64,000 bases of DNA from Adineta vaga (Eukaryota; Rotifera): contig CP075493.1 of assembly GCA_021613535.1 (NCBI GenBank), positions 5,952,001 to 6,016,000 of the forward strand, in the 5' to 3' direction. Positions 28,228-41,100 of the stretch are shown piece by piece (the first letter of the stretch is position 1; each line of letters begins with the position of its first letter). Below the pieces are notes generated by a model that saw only the letters and a program-made list of their open reading frames with translations, searched no databases and was not told where the DNA came from. The translations under genes and the position numbers were made by a program.

Positions 28228-29240
28228 ATGAAATACAAACAATGTAAGTAATCATAAGATAATTTAGCAATCAATATCGTTTTCTTCATTAACAGTATAT
28301 CCAAAATCTTTACGAACAAATCATTTGTTTCATAAACAACATCAACGTTGTTCATTATGTGATAGATTATTAAAAATTCAACGTTATATGACAATAGGTA
28401 AATCTATTCATGAATCGATAGTTATTAATAATCAGAAAACGATAACATATGGTGAATGTTGCCAACGATATTTAAAAGAAAAATCTCTTATGAATAAATT
28501 ACACATTATTTGTTTGAAATGTTGTAATAATTTACAACATGTATATTCATTACATCTTGATGCTGAAGAATTAACTGAAAAATTACGACGAACTTGTTAT
28601 AAAACTAAACGTTTACAACGAATTCGACATTCATCATCCAAAACTGAAACAAATATTGAAATTAAAGTTGAACCATCACTGACAAATCATGTAAGAAATC
28701 TTTCGCCTTCTTTTTTTGTTTTGTTCTCTTAATACATTAATCTCTCCTTAACAATTCATATGTAGATTCCAACATCAGCCACTATTCCAAGTATTCATTC
28801 GGCATTTATTCCAGCACAAATTTTTCCTAATGAAAATGAATGTAATCAACAATTTCTATATCATCATAAAATGAATAATTCTTCAACAGTATGAATGAGT
28901 GGAATCGTGCTTTATTTTTATTGTTTTATTACGTTTTTTTTAGTTACCATATGCACAATTTCTCATCGATTCTCCAATAGCAACGAATTTATCTCATCAT
29001 GATAACAATCAACATAATTCCAATAGCGAACAAATCTCACCTGGTTTGTATTCATTTTATTTTCTAAACAATTCGCGAACAGACAGTGATTATAGTTTAT
29101 TTGTATAAATCGAGAGATTAGGTATCCAAGGACATGTCTCATATAGAATGAAAAGAGAACGTAATAATCGTCAATCTAATCTGAAAAACTTCACTTGCGA
29201 CATATGTTCTATGTCACATTTTCTTCAAGTAATAATTTAG
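28228..29240 (+). CDS. ZAD-like zinc-finger protein ending in half a C2H2 finger
   Basis: Five exons with consistent phase (28228-28243, 28296-28690, 28766-28888, 28944-29043, 29122-29240) give 250 residues. The N-terminal domain has Cys pairs QRCSLCDRLL and IICLKCCNNL, then a helix DAEELTEKLRRTCYKTKRLQ. That is the spacing of a treble-clef ZAD (zinc-finger-associated domain), a dimerisation domain of transcription factors. A Ser/Asn/His-rich linker follows. The last exon reads NFTCDICSMSHFLQ and then stops: the first half (two Cys) of a C2H2 finger without its His pair. ZAD plus C2H2 is a known architecture in insect regulators. The ZAD label rests on spacing only and needs a profile search. 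It is probably a truncated or degenerate DNA-binding factor. Confidence 0.55.
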
Positions 29241-29537
29241 TAGTGATATGAAAGAAAACTGGTTTGAATATCCATCACAATCATATGTCGCTGTAGGATT
29301 CTATTTTTTGCATTAGGGAACTATTGAAGTATGTGTTATGATTCAATTACGAGACTGATTTGAATATGTTTGATAAAGAAACGTAGAAACTCGAAAATTT
29401 GCTCACATCCGCCTATGAATAGTATATATTCGTGCATAGTTTCAATCTATTTACATACTAAATATCGAAAAAAAGATCAAGCTCACTATAAGCGATAAGT
29501 AATCGATAGTTCTAATTCAATTATTTCTCGTAAATAA

Positions 29538-30167
29538 ATGAATTTTCTATTTGATCTAGATGATGATCATTCTCTTTCGTCTTATCCAAACGATGAAGAA
29601 ACAAACATTAAAAATAATCGTCTATCGCGTCGACAATATAATTTTCTTATTGAATTACCTGATCAACCGTCGCTAAATGCATTTATTGAAGCATCAGCAT
29701 CAGAATCTGGTTCACGTTGGACATGGCGTCGAACATCATCGAATTCACGTGGATACAAAGTTTATTATGTATGTAATTTTTCCATGCGTCGTCATTATCA
29801 TCCCTGTCCAGCAGCGATGTATGCATTATTTAATCCAACGGGATCGATATCCGTCTTTTCTCATGGACAACATCAACATATTCCGAAAAATCATCTTCCA
29901 TTAATAATATCTGATCAAACAAAAGATGAAATATTCAAATGTTTACAAACAAATATGTCCGCAACTGGTATTCGTGAACATTTAATTCGCTTAAAATTAC
30001 CCTTTGGTGATGCAAAAAAATTGAATAATTTTATCAAATATCATCGAGAATTATTACGATTCGGTGCAGTCACAAATGTTCGAGTAAATGGCACTGCTTA
30101 TCGACAACCGCAATATTGGGCTATTCGACGATCATCACCTGTGAATGCGAATACAACAATTTTATAG
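29538..30167 (+). CDS. Intronless FLYWCH-like zinc-finger protein
   Basis: 209 residues in one exon. The acidic N-terminus (FDLDDDHS) is followed by a domain with RWTWRRTSSNSRGYKVYYVC, then CPAAMYALF and SHGQHQH. This C-x(n)-C-x(n)-H-x-H pattern with an aromatic-rich start is like FLYWCH and WRKY-GCM1 type fingers found in transcription factors and in MULE transposases. The C-terminal part (IISDQTKDEIFKCLQTNMSA, REHLIRLKLPFG) looks like a small helical DNA-binding or transposase-derived segment, but no transposase catalytic domain is present. The gene is 300 bp behind the ZAD-like gene on the same strand. Probably a DNA-binding protein, possibly domesticated from a transposon. The family assignment is by pattern only. 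Confidence 0.55.
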   Translation: MNFLFDLDDDHSLSSYPNDEETNIKNNRLSRRQYNFLIELPDQPSLNAFIEASASESGSRWTWRRTSSNSRGYKVYYVCNFSMRRHYHPCPAAMYALFNPTGSISVFSHGQHQHIPKNHLPLIISDQTKDEIFKCLQTNMSATGIREHLIRLKLPFGDAKKLNNFIKYHRELLRFGAVTNVRVNGTAYRQPQYWAIRRSSPVNANTTIL

Positions 30168-30625
30168 ATAAGAGCAAAAAAGAAACCTATATTATGAGGA
30201 TGGTTTATTTTTCTGCAATAGATTAATATTCGTATTGAACTTTTAAGAATAAGTCAAAGTACTGATTTCTTAAACAACCTTTCTTTTTCATTATTATGAT
30301 AAACGAATAAACATTTTTTTAAATCTACCATACATTTACTGACTTGTTCTACATCTTGCTTGAAAGTCTAGACTAATAAATATGTCTAAAGATTTACTAT
30401 AAGTTTTTCTCATCATTATGATCATGTTCTATATAGTTTTCTTATCCTAAGTGGATGAACGGCTTGTAAAAACCTCGATGGATTGTTATTTTCTTCAATT
30501 AATCTTCGTTTTTGTATATATATAATAATCTTGCGTGACTTTACTCTAATCTGATAGAGATAAGAAATAATCAACGAAGAACTTTGTTCTCTTGAATAGA
30601 GAAATCAATATGTATGTCTTTCGTT

Positions 30626-30656
<31 letters not shown>

Positions 30657-31126
30657 TGATGTTATCATTTATGTTTTGTTCTATTTCGTTTATTGTTTGC
30701 TTTTCTTCTTTCTATCAATTTCTTGTTCATTGTCATTTGGTATATGAGATCGCGATCTCTTATCATTTTCTTTAGTATAAAGAAGAAGAAGAAGAAGAAG
30801 AAAAAAAAGACTTTAGTGAAGAGGAAAAATGTCGTTTAGAGACGCGCGCATACAAATGCAAACTTCTGAACATTTATTTTCTTTGCATGTTATTTCTTGG
30901 CGTTAGTTGATCGGAATGCTCGGTATAATCGACCGAGAATGAATGACGAATAAAATTGAGTTGCTCCCAGTAATGAGAATATTATGTGTTCAGTAAGATT
31001 TTCTAACAACTTTTTTTCTTTTTCTATTGGATTCATTTAATTCGAGTATATATATATATGTATGCTTATAGAAAATTCTTTCTCTAGATGTTCTTCTCTT
31101 TCGTGTTAGTTTCATAATGCTTTCGC
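30168..31126. other. Intergenic region with short simple repeats
   Basis: About 960 bp with an (ATT)n tract near 30632-30653, an (AAG)n tract near 30781-30801 and a TA tract near 31047-31060, the last about 70 bp before the receptor ATG. No gene seen. Confidence 0.55.
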
Positions 31127-34100
31127 ATGCATTCCCAGTGTTGGATGTTTTTGATTATGATTATTTACATCAACGCCAATGAAGAAAACGAACCAATTAT
31201 ACTACATATTGGCGCTTTGTTTGATCATGAAAATCCATTGATAAATCATGGTCAGAAAGATTTACATGCTGCTGAAATGGCTGTCAAAGAAATCAATACA
31301 CGTTCTCACGAACTATTCAATGGTCGATACATCTTAAAATTAGTATCGAATAATTCAAAAGTATATGAGAGAATTGATAAAATATCGTATTAATAATGAT
31401 TTCCTTCTTCAGTGTGATCCAGTGTACGCTATTGATGCATTCTTTCATGCAATATTTCGTGGTCATCAATTATTATTTCTTATTGGAACATCCTGTTCAT
31501 CTGAGACAAAAGCCGTAGTTGAAGTAGCTGATCATTATAAGCTTATTCTTGTGAGTAGCATCTTTCAATTTAATTGACAAACATCCGTTTGATTTCATAA
31601 CGGAAATGATTGTATATATCTAATCTAGTTTTCCCATTCGACTTCGTTTATTTCACAAGTAAATCAAACCTATTCAACACTTGTTCGTCTTTCAATATCA
31701 GATGAAAACTATAATGATGCACGTGTTGCTTTCATTCAAGCTAATAATTGGTCTCGGGTTGCTATTATTCATCAAGATTCAATTGAACATTCTCTTGTAA
31801 CAAAATTCAATAATTTAGAAACCTTTTCTAATTTCCTTTTCTAATTCTTTTAAAGATGATGGCTAAATTAGCTAAACGTTTAAATGAATCGAATATTGAA
31901 GTTATACTTACGCAAAGTGCTTCAACAGCTAATTTAACATCAGCACTTGAAACTCTTCAAGTAGAATCAATCCTTTTTTTTCCATCGGAAATTCCTTTTA
32001 ATCAATATTCTTTGTCTTAGGAGAGAAAAGCTCGAATTGTTTTTGTTAATTTTGATATTCCTTCACGTGCGATTTTCTTCTGTGAAGTTTATCGAACATT
32101 TTCGAAACAATTACGTGAACGTTATGTATGGATTTTAACTGGAAGTGATTATCATCTATGGAATTTTTCAATAAATATTTGCACAGAAAAAGAAATTATC
32201 GATGCAGCTCATAGTCATATTATTGTTGACAGTTCCTATGAAATAAAGTCAAGTTCAATTAATCCAAAGATGGTTCGTTTACTACAACGACATAAAAAAG
32301 AAGAGAAAAAAAAGGAATGTTTACTTCTTTAGACGTCACAACAATTAGAGGAACAAGTTCAATCGAATGATCATCTTGATAGACAAACATTGCATGTGTA
32401 TGATGCTGTCTGGGTTATTGCATTATTGATACAAAGGTCAATGGAACGAAAGTAAATATAATAGAAAGAATTTGAAAGATTAGATTTTGTATTTATTTTT
32501 AGTATATCAATTGAAGAATTTACGTATGAAAGAGCGGATATAAGAGATCAATGGTTAGGTTTATTGGAGGAAATCTATTTTATCGGAGTTTCGGTGAATT
32601 AATCAGTAATAGAGAAGAAAATTTCGAATGAATACGATTCTTTTTAGGGTCCTGTATCCTTTCGAAATCGTCATCGTCGAGCAGAAACTCTCATTAGTCA
32701 ATTTCGAACTAATTCAACCGGACAATATATCAAAACAATCGCGGAATATTCTCGTTCGATAGGATTGAAAATGAATTGTTCAACTTGTCGACAATTGATA
32801 TGGCCAAGTAAGATTAAAGAAACGAAATCGTAAAAAAGAATCTAACGATTAACTTAGGTTCTATTCCTGTTGATCGACAACGAACTGAGATTCATCGACT
32901 TGTCTTGAATATAATTGAAATTGCATTAATAACAACAAGTTGTATACTTGGTCTTGCATTAGCAATCTTCTTTTTAACATTTAACATAATTTATCGTCAT
33001 CAACGGTAATTTAATTGTAGAATAAAAATGAAACGATTTGTTCTTGCTATTGCAGCGAATTCTTTTTGTGTTGATATAGCAAGAAAAAAGCTCTTTAGTT
33101 CATTGAGTATCTATTAAAAGAAGATTAGTGTCAGCAATTATCCGACTTGGCATTTTTATGTTCGAAGATCGACCTAGATGAGAAAATACAGGGCAATCAA
33201 CAACTCATCTCTTCTAAATCGGATATTAGTTGTGATTGAGAAGACTATTGTTCTTTCGAAGCATAGTAATTCCCTTAAAGAGTTCATTTTGTTTTCTAAA
33301 TTGATTCTATAAAATTTCATCTCAGTCTTCCTCATTGTTTTTATTATATTATATGTATAATGACAAAAAATAACAAAACATTTTGTATGTTTTAAGTTAT
33401 ATTAAATTATCAAGTCCAAAATTAAATAATGTGATGGTTCTTGGTGCCATACATATCCATATTTCAATTCTTCTCTTTGCTTTTGATGAATGGTTTCTTG
33501 TTCATCATTTATTCGAACGCGCATGCATGGTAAACGAATGAATCTTTCTTTTGAAATCATATTTCATTTATAATTCTAGTTACGAATTTTTCTATTCTCT
33601 GGTGGTTTTTCTTTACTATTTGGTTCGATGTTTTTAAAAACTTTACGTGTACATTGTATATTTACATCACGTGATCGACCGATACTTCAATCTAAGGTAA
33701 GTTAGTTTTTTTCTCGAGTAAAAGAAAAACTTGTGACAATATAATCCAATGTTCGATTTTCTTCATAGTTACTTCAAGATCATCATCTTCTATTAGTATG
33801 TTTATATCTCTACATTATTGATCTAATATTTGCTATATTTTGGCAAATATTTGATCCTAATTCAGTGCAATTCACATATGAAACGGTAGTAATGAAGAAG
33901 AAGGGGGAAAAGAAGCTTTTCCCTATAATGAAAATTGATTTTTGTTTTCTTTCCTATTTATTTAGACGAAAGGAGTGAATATGGATGTAATTGTTTTAAA
34001 TGAAATCTATTATTGTGATTCACGATATCGACATAAAATTATTTCATTTATCTATTTATATAAATCTTTATTTCTTGTTTTGGGTGGTTATTTAGCTGCT

Positions 34101-35194
34101 AAAACACGTCATGTACATGTACCTGCTTTAAATGATTCAAAATTTATTGTTTGGAGTATTTATATTGTTGTATTAACAAGTTTATTTACGGTTATTGTTA
34201 TGATTTCAATGAAAAATTTACGAATCTATGTAGCCATATGTTTAGTTGTGGTACTCATGACAAGTTCAATCTTATGTTTGATTTTCTTACCTAAAGTAAA
34301 TGAGAGAGATACACAAGTGGTTTTCGTTAAGATTATTTTCCATTGATTTAGGTCATTCGATTGAAAAATCCAGATAGAGGATCACATGATGTCGTTTCAA
34401 AAGATTTAGTTGTCGATGTTTCACGAACAAGACGATTGGTAGTAAAAACAAGCTATTTTGAAAGTTATCGATATGCACAATTACAAAATCGAGAATTGAA
34501 AGCAGAATTAATTCGAGTAAGATTATACTTCTCATGACTAAAACTTAGACTATACATCACACTGATCTAACACTTTTCATCTCTTTTTATTGAACTATGA
34601 AGTGTCACATGATGACCTTTTGTTTTTCTTACCATAGTTAAATAATATTTTAAATGGACTTGAACAAAAATTGGAACCTGTAACATCATCTGTAGCTATG
34701 GCTCTTTTTCCGCTTGCTGTACGTTTAGCAACATCATTTACATATAAACCTAAAACTCCGTATGTGAATCGAATAATATAGACGAATTCTTCTCTATCAT
34801 TTATTTTCAATTTAGACCAGCGATTAAATCGACAAATAATGAAACAAAGACTAATTCATTGGAACCTTCAATTGAACATGTCAGTTTACTACAACATCAT
34901 TCATTTGAATCCAATACTGATCTATTTAATTTTGATCAAATATTAACACCATCACCTTCATCTTCGGAATTAAATCTTTCAACAATAACACAAACATTCG
35001 AAGATACAAGTTCATTATTATTAAGTGTTTTAGATAATCAAGAATATGACACAACTGATGATGACACTAGTCTATCAATAACACCAAGTCAAACAATTAG
35101 TGATAATGAATCGGTGCTTTATTCACGTTTATCAGATGAATTGACTATCTATCCAGCAACACTGGATAGTGATTTAGAAAGAATAGATCGATAA
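31127..35194 (+). CDS. Class C GPCR, GABA-B receptor-like
   Basis: Sixteen exons give about 925 residues. A signal peptide (MHSQCWMFLIMIIYINA) precedes a Venus-flytrap ligand-binding domain: LHIGALFDHENPLINHG, AAEMAVKEINTRS, IGTSCSSETKAVVEVA, VWILTGSDYHLWNF, LHVYDAVWVIALLI. The seven-TM region starts LVLNIIEIALITTSCILGLA and includes DLIFAIFWQIFDP, KTRHVHVPALNDSKFIVWSI and a TM7 ending LCLIFLPK, all GABA-B-like. A cytoplasmic coiled coil follows (YAQLQNRELKAELIR, LNNILNGLEQKLE), as in GABBR1/2 where it drives heterodimerisation, then a Ser/Thr/Asp-rich tail. No cysteine-rich domain is present, as expected for this subfamily. The position of the GABA-contacting Trp-Tyr of GABBR1 (GWY) reads SDY, so the ligand is unsure. 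Intron 33007-33396 is unusually long. Confidence 0.85.
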
Positions 35195-35225
35195 TCGTCT
35201 CGTTAATTTTTTTCAAATCAATTAG

Positions 35226-35231
35226 AATAAA
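35226..35231 (+). terminator. Polyadenylation signal AATAAA after GABA-B-like receptor
   Basis: AATAAA 32 bp after the stop codon. The sequence from here to the OTUD3 start (35680) shows no gene, only AT-rich DNA with AG acceptor-like sites at 35630 and 35640. Confidence 0.5.
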
Positions 35232-35679
35232 GAATATATTTTTATGTGTTTGTGCTTTAATACTTATATTTTAAAAAATGATGGATACAAATAAATATTT
35301 TCAATGGCACAAGAACTAACTACAGCATTTTTGTCTTATCTACTATAATCATCCATTGATTAGTATCAAATCGATACAACACTCACACTATTTTGTCATT
35401 ATATTCTTTAAAGTACTTTATCATAGAATAGCGACATCCGTTGACGCAATACTTGACTGACAATTTTTTTTGCCAATCTTTTTCTATGTCTTCCGATTTC
35501 AATTCAAACATATCAAGTAGATACTTTCAATCAATTAAATCTTTCACAATAACATTTAAATGACATCATCTATGTTTACTTATGTAAAACAAAAGCTCTA
35601 TATATTACCTAAATACTTCGTATCGTTTAGATTTTCTTAGATTAGATCGAATAAATAATTTTAGTAATTTATCTCTTCC

Positions 35680-37122
35680 ATGTGTCCTCGACGCGATAAT
35701 ATCAATACTAAAACAACTTCATCTAAACGTGATGAACGTGAAACTCGTCAACAAGAAAAGAAATCTCGCGAGAAGAAAACTTATTTGAAAAAAGATGAAA
35801 ATGCTGGTGCATTCAATGCACAATTACGAACATTTAATTTGCAATTGAGAGATATTATCGGTGATGGAAATTGTCTATTTCGAAGTTGTAAGTTAGATAT
35901 TGATTTTTGTCTTTCTTTTAACAAGAAATCTGGTTTTGTGAATAGTTGCAGATCAATTAGATGGTGATCAACATCGACACGCTTATTATCGAGAGAAGAT
36001 TTGTGATTTTATGCGTACAAATCGAGTCGATTTCGAACCATTTATTGTTGATCAACCATTCGATTCATTTCTTCGTTCACTTTCGAAAAATGGAACATTT
36101 GGAGGAAATGAATGTATTGTAGCATTTTCACGTCTTTTCGATACAAAAATATGTATACATCAGGTAATTATTTATTGAAAAACGATTTAGTAGAATATCT
36201 TTCAAATAACACAATTAAATTTTGTCAAGTTGAGTGAATTGTAGTACATCTCGTTGTTTATAGTATTTATAGAAGTATTTCGTTATTCATTTAGTTAAAT
36301 CAACCTGTTTGGATTGTATGTTTCTCTGACCGGCCTCAACATGAAATTCATATCTCCTATCATAATTATGAACATTATTCTTCAGTCAGAAAACTAGGTG
36401 ATACTACAACTGCATCAGCAAACGTTCGTCAGACAATGACAACATGTAATCCAACGATTTTAAATGAAAAAAAGAAAACAACTACAAATGACAGCAGCCT
36501 TGGTGCATGTGCGATGGATCCTGAAGAATTATTTAGCGAACATGATGTTGAATTTATTCTTTCGCAATTAACTACTCCTGTAGATCGACAATTAATTCAT
36601 GATACATTAACTGATAATCATGGTGATATTGATGGTACAATTGCTTATTTACTTGCTTTAGATATACCATCAACACCTCCATCAACGATTTCTAACGAAT
36701 CTATGGAAAAAATAATGTCAATCACAGGAATTTCAGATGTCGATTTAATTCAAGAATCATATGCTTATCATAATCTTGATATAGAATCAACTATTGAAGC
36801 ATTACTTAAACTAACAACAGATGATAAAGAAAATGTTGATGATAAAAATAAACAAGTGGTCTCAGAGGAAGAAGAAGAAGAAGAAACTACGAAAAAAACA
36901 ACTACTATACCAAAATCAAAATCTCGAGTCGTATCGGGTCGTCAAGTCAAAATCGATAAGAAAAAAGCGAAAAAACAACGCGCTACTGAAAAACATCAAG
37001 CAGAAATTGCCGCTTCCTCTGGGAAAATATCATCAAAACAAGTCGAAGCTAAAGTTGATCCAACGGACAATAATCAACAAGAAAATGTACTACCAGCTAA
37101 TATGGAATTTATCAGTATATAA
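35680..37122 (+). CDS. OTUD3: OTU-family deubiquitinase OTUD3
   Basis: Three exons (35680-35887, 35946-36163, 36295-37122). A basic N-terminus precedes the OTU cysteine protease domain. The catalytic Asp and Cys lie in IIGDGNCLFRSFADQLDG, the middle signature is NGTFGGNECIVAFSRLF, then IHQLNQPVWIV, and the catalytic His is in YEHYSSVRKLGD. The acceptor at 35945 was chosen because it gives the conserved FADQLDG junction. C-terminal to OTU are two UBA/CUE-like helical segments (LFSEHDVEFILSQL to IAYLLALD, and MEKIMSITGISDVDLIQESY to TIEALLKL), an acidic run, and a basic tail that may target the nucleus or nucleolus. OTUD3 cleaves ubiquitin chains, mainly K6/K11 types in characterised orthologues. 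Confidence 0.9.
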
Positions 37123-37210
37123 TTATTGTGATATCATAACTGAGATTTATTTTTGTATTGTAAAGTTGTTTTCTCTTGTTTGATAAATAATCATCGATGA
37201 AAAATTTCGA

Positions 37211-37216
37211 AATAAA
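37211..37216 (+). terminator. Polyadenylation signal AATAAA after OTUD3
   Basis: AATAAA 88 bp after the OTUD3 stop. Confidence 0.5.
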
Positions 37217-38133
37217 GATTATTTATTTTTCAAAAACAATAGAAGATTTATAGATTATTCGACTCATCACTAATTGTAGGTTTTTTGATTGAACGGTTAG
37301 TCAATCAACAAAAAGAATCAATGATGAATGACTTTCACCCTCTCATTTAACTTCAATAAAAACGATAAGATGTCGATCTGATTTGTCATGACACGTTTCA
37401 ACTTAGTGTCATAGAGAGGTCAGTCTTACACACGCTCTTATGATCCACTTAAATTGCAATCATTTCATTAATAATGAACTATATTATATTCTATACTTTA
37501 CTATCCACTTCAAAAAATAATTACAGTCCAGTAATTAACTTCGATGGTAGGGACGATTCAAGTGCAAACAATTGCTACGTTTTTTTATCCTTCTTTGACA
37601 TTCATTCTATTCATTCCATTAGCATCGATTCTCAACAATAAAAATTTTTTTTTCAATAGTTCAAGGTGAATTCAAATTACTTTTTTTTGCGTTCTTCGAG
37701 AAAGTTCAATTAATCATGATTGATGCTCGTTCCAGTCATCGACAATGGACAACAACAACAAAAAAAAGAAAAGACATTCATTTCAACAATTGATCATAAT
37801 CTCTTTTTCTTTTCTGTTCGTTCATTCATTCTTTACTCCCATTCAGTTGACCTAGTAAACGAACACCTGTTACCCTTCATAGTGATATACACATTAGCGC
37901 TCTCTATCGTCGTGTCAAATGTTTACCTGAATGAATAAAGGTAAATGTCATTCAACAATGAAAGTTGACCGATAGTTATTTTACCTGAAGTGAGTCATTC
38001 ACCGCAGACAAACGTTCTTCAAATATTTTAACGGTCAAAAGATCGTTGGATTGAATTTTCTTGTGAAAAGAAAAAAAAGAAAGTCGTACGCAAGTTTTTT
38101 ACGAGTGTGCTCGAAGCCATTCAACTGTAATGC
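37217..38133. other. Intergenic region upstream of the Bark-like gene
   Basis: About 0.9 kb of AT-rich DNA that must contain the regulatory region of the large downstream gene. No clear TATA box, repeat or coding segment recognised. Confidence 0.5.
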
Positions 38134-41100
38134 ATGGCGTCGTTGCATCTCGTTATCATTCTATTTTCATTGGCTCTATATCAAACTACTATTTTACCAA
38201 ATCTTGTTGGTGATATTCTATTAACGCGTCTTGAAAGTCCATATGATTCAACAGGAGATGCCGTTATTCCATTTGGTTCAACAGTTACAATTGAAAGTGG
38301 AACTACGTTACGATTTTCACGTGGTTCACAACTTATTGTTCGTGGAACACTCTTAGCAAAAGTAAAATATTTTAATGATAAATTATTGAATATCAATGTA
38401 ACTATTTCTTAGGGTACACCTGATCGACGAATTGTATTCACTAGTTCAACAAGTGCACTCTATCAAAATCAACAACAATTTCATCGAACATCAGGCGCTA
38501 ATATACGATTTCGTCTTGTTGATGGTTCAAATATTCAAAATGGTCTCTTACAAATGTACTTCAAAAATCGATGGCGTTATGTTTGTACCGAATTTTATCG
38601 GTAAGAATATTCCTCAAAAGATTTTTCATGTAATAACAGTCGTTTGTCTTCTATTTTATAAAGATGGTTCGATTATGATGCAACATTATCATGTCGCATG
38701 ATGGGTTTTCGAAATGGAAGTGTTATACCATATCGTGTTAATGGCAGTGAAGCACCTTGGTATGGTTTACAGATTGATCATCCAGCATGTCGACCCAATG
38801 TGGATGAACATGTACTTGATTGTCCTGGTGTTCGTGTTCCACCACAACTTGGCATTCAAATTTGTGGTAAATAGTAGTTTTTGTAGACTAAGGGAAAAAA
38901 TTCTGATCTTCTAGCTACTAACTTAAACTATATATTCACGATTAATATCTTTCGAACACAGCAGGAGTTGTCACATATATATTCATTTGTTGATGAGTTT
39001 GATAAGTATGTTTATTTTGAAATGAAATCAGTGATGTTGAGTGTCTCGAAGATATTCATGGAATTTCTAGGGCATCTGATTGATTGCATCGAAGGACTTT
39101 GTGACGTAATTATTTTTTATGATGAGTCATCGAGAATGGAAAAAAAGAGAGAAAAAGATGAATTTTCGTGTTCTTATGTACATTGAAATCATTGACATAC
39201 AGATCTTCTTGACATATCATTCAGCTTTTGAGTTCAAGGTCAATTCAAATTTCGAAACAACCTGCTCATTTACAATAAACGTATCGTTTAAGAAAAGGCT
39301 AAAATGAACATATACTATCCAAATAATGAAAGACGAATTTGTGACAAAAACTGTTCTAGCTTATATACTCTTCTTCTTCTTCTACTTTTATTTTTAATTA
39401 CTCTAGATCAATTAATTCCGTAAGAAAATTAATCATGCACTATCTAATTTCTACTATGTTTGTTGCTTGCACGCTTTTTCTCCTTTTGCTTCTACTTGCT
39501 TTCATTGTTGCATTGCACGGCTTATGTTGATTTGTTTATTGTAATTCTTTTTATTTTCACTAAAAAAATCAATCAATTTAGACCATAAACAATATGTTCG
39601 TCTGCAATGTGATGGTTTCTATGATCCATTAACTGTTTTGAATTGGGGTGGAATTGTATTTGAACAAAAATTTTCATCGATTAAATTAAGTGATATACCA
39701 GAAATATCAGATACAGCTTCACCATTATATAATGATCTTCATCAACGACAATCCATACTTAATTATGTTGATATTCTTCATGCTGGTCTACGACCAGAAT
39801 TAACAATAAGATCTTATGCGGAACGTTATGCAGCGTTAACAGTATTCGATAATTTAATTAATCCAATATTCGATAATATTACAGTACTTTATTCTGCATC
39901 AGGTGGAATGAACTTTTCCAATGTTGGAAGTTCAATAAAACTAAAAAATTCTGTATCTGCTTATAATCGAGGTATGAAGAGATTGATTTATTCTTATAGG
40001 TATATAAATTTCATTCCATGCTTCTAGGACATGGACTTGCGGTAACTAGTCGATATGGTAATGTAACATTAGAAAATGTTCATATCTATGATAATGGTGG
40101 TGATGGTGTACATTATGCAATGAATAATACGGAATGGTCTCCACGAGAACAAGAAGAAAGTCCAAAACGTTTGTATAAATCATTTTGTGAGACAGCTAAT
40201 ACAGTAGAATTTCCAAGCTATTTTACATACCGACCGCCAGCAGCTGGAACATGTTGTACACAGGTAACGAATGATGATTATTTTGTAAAAAGAAAACTAA
40301 TTTAAGTTTTTTAATTTCTATTTAGGCCTTTTCATCATTGTATAATACACGTTTAACTGTTCATTTTCAATCAGTATTTCTTGGTGATTCTCGTACACGT
40401 TATCGTATTGAATTATACAATGGTCAATTTGATATGATGCCTTTGTTAGCAAATATAACATTTAATCGAACATTAGAAAGTTTATCATCAGCTTCGAATG
40501 AGTTACTTGTAAGGTTATGTCATTCATGTGATGATGTACGAAGTTTATCATGCTGGAATCAATCCGATCGAATACAACTTTATGTTGTCAATGATGATGG
40601 TCGTGATGCTGATATGCATATATGGAATAGTCGTATTGTTAATAACTCATTAAATGGTGTTCGAATTGTGAATTTACGTAGTCTTATTGAAATTAATCAA
40701 ACAATCATCAATCATAATCAACGTCATGGTCTCGATATTGATTCAGGAGCAGGTTAGTTTTATTTTTTCTCTCTATATTTATTGTTTATTTTTTCTGTGA
40801 TTATTTAGGTGCTCTATGGACATATCATTCGAAATTTAATTCCAATGGTGAAGATGGTATTCATATGATCTATGATGGCGGTGAACGTCGAATATTTTAT
40901 TCGGATATTTCGTTCAATAATCAACATGGCCTATCTATTCGTCCGGATTCTGCACCAACTGGTTTTATATTATCTTCTCTTGATGTTCCAACATTCGCTT
41001 GCCGTCAACTGACATTTATCAATGGATCATCAATACGTTCCAATGGTTTCTATGGTTTATGGCATCGTGCAACATGTCATCCTTCATTATTTTATATCAA

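Noticed and set aside
30620-30803. ATT and AAG trinucleotide runs as a possible CRISPR-like or tandem array.
   Set aside because: They are simple microsatellites with no unique spacers.
37720-37938. A 72-codon open frame starting MMLVPVIDNGQQQQ upstream of the Bark-like gene.
   Set aside because: Low-complexity Gln/Lys start and no continuation by splicing; not supported as a gene.
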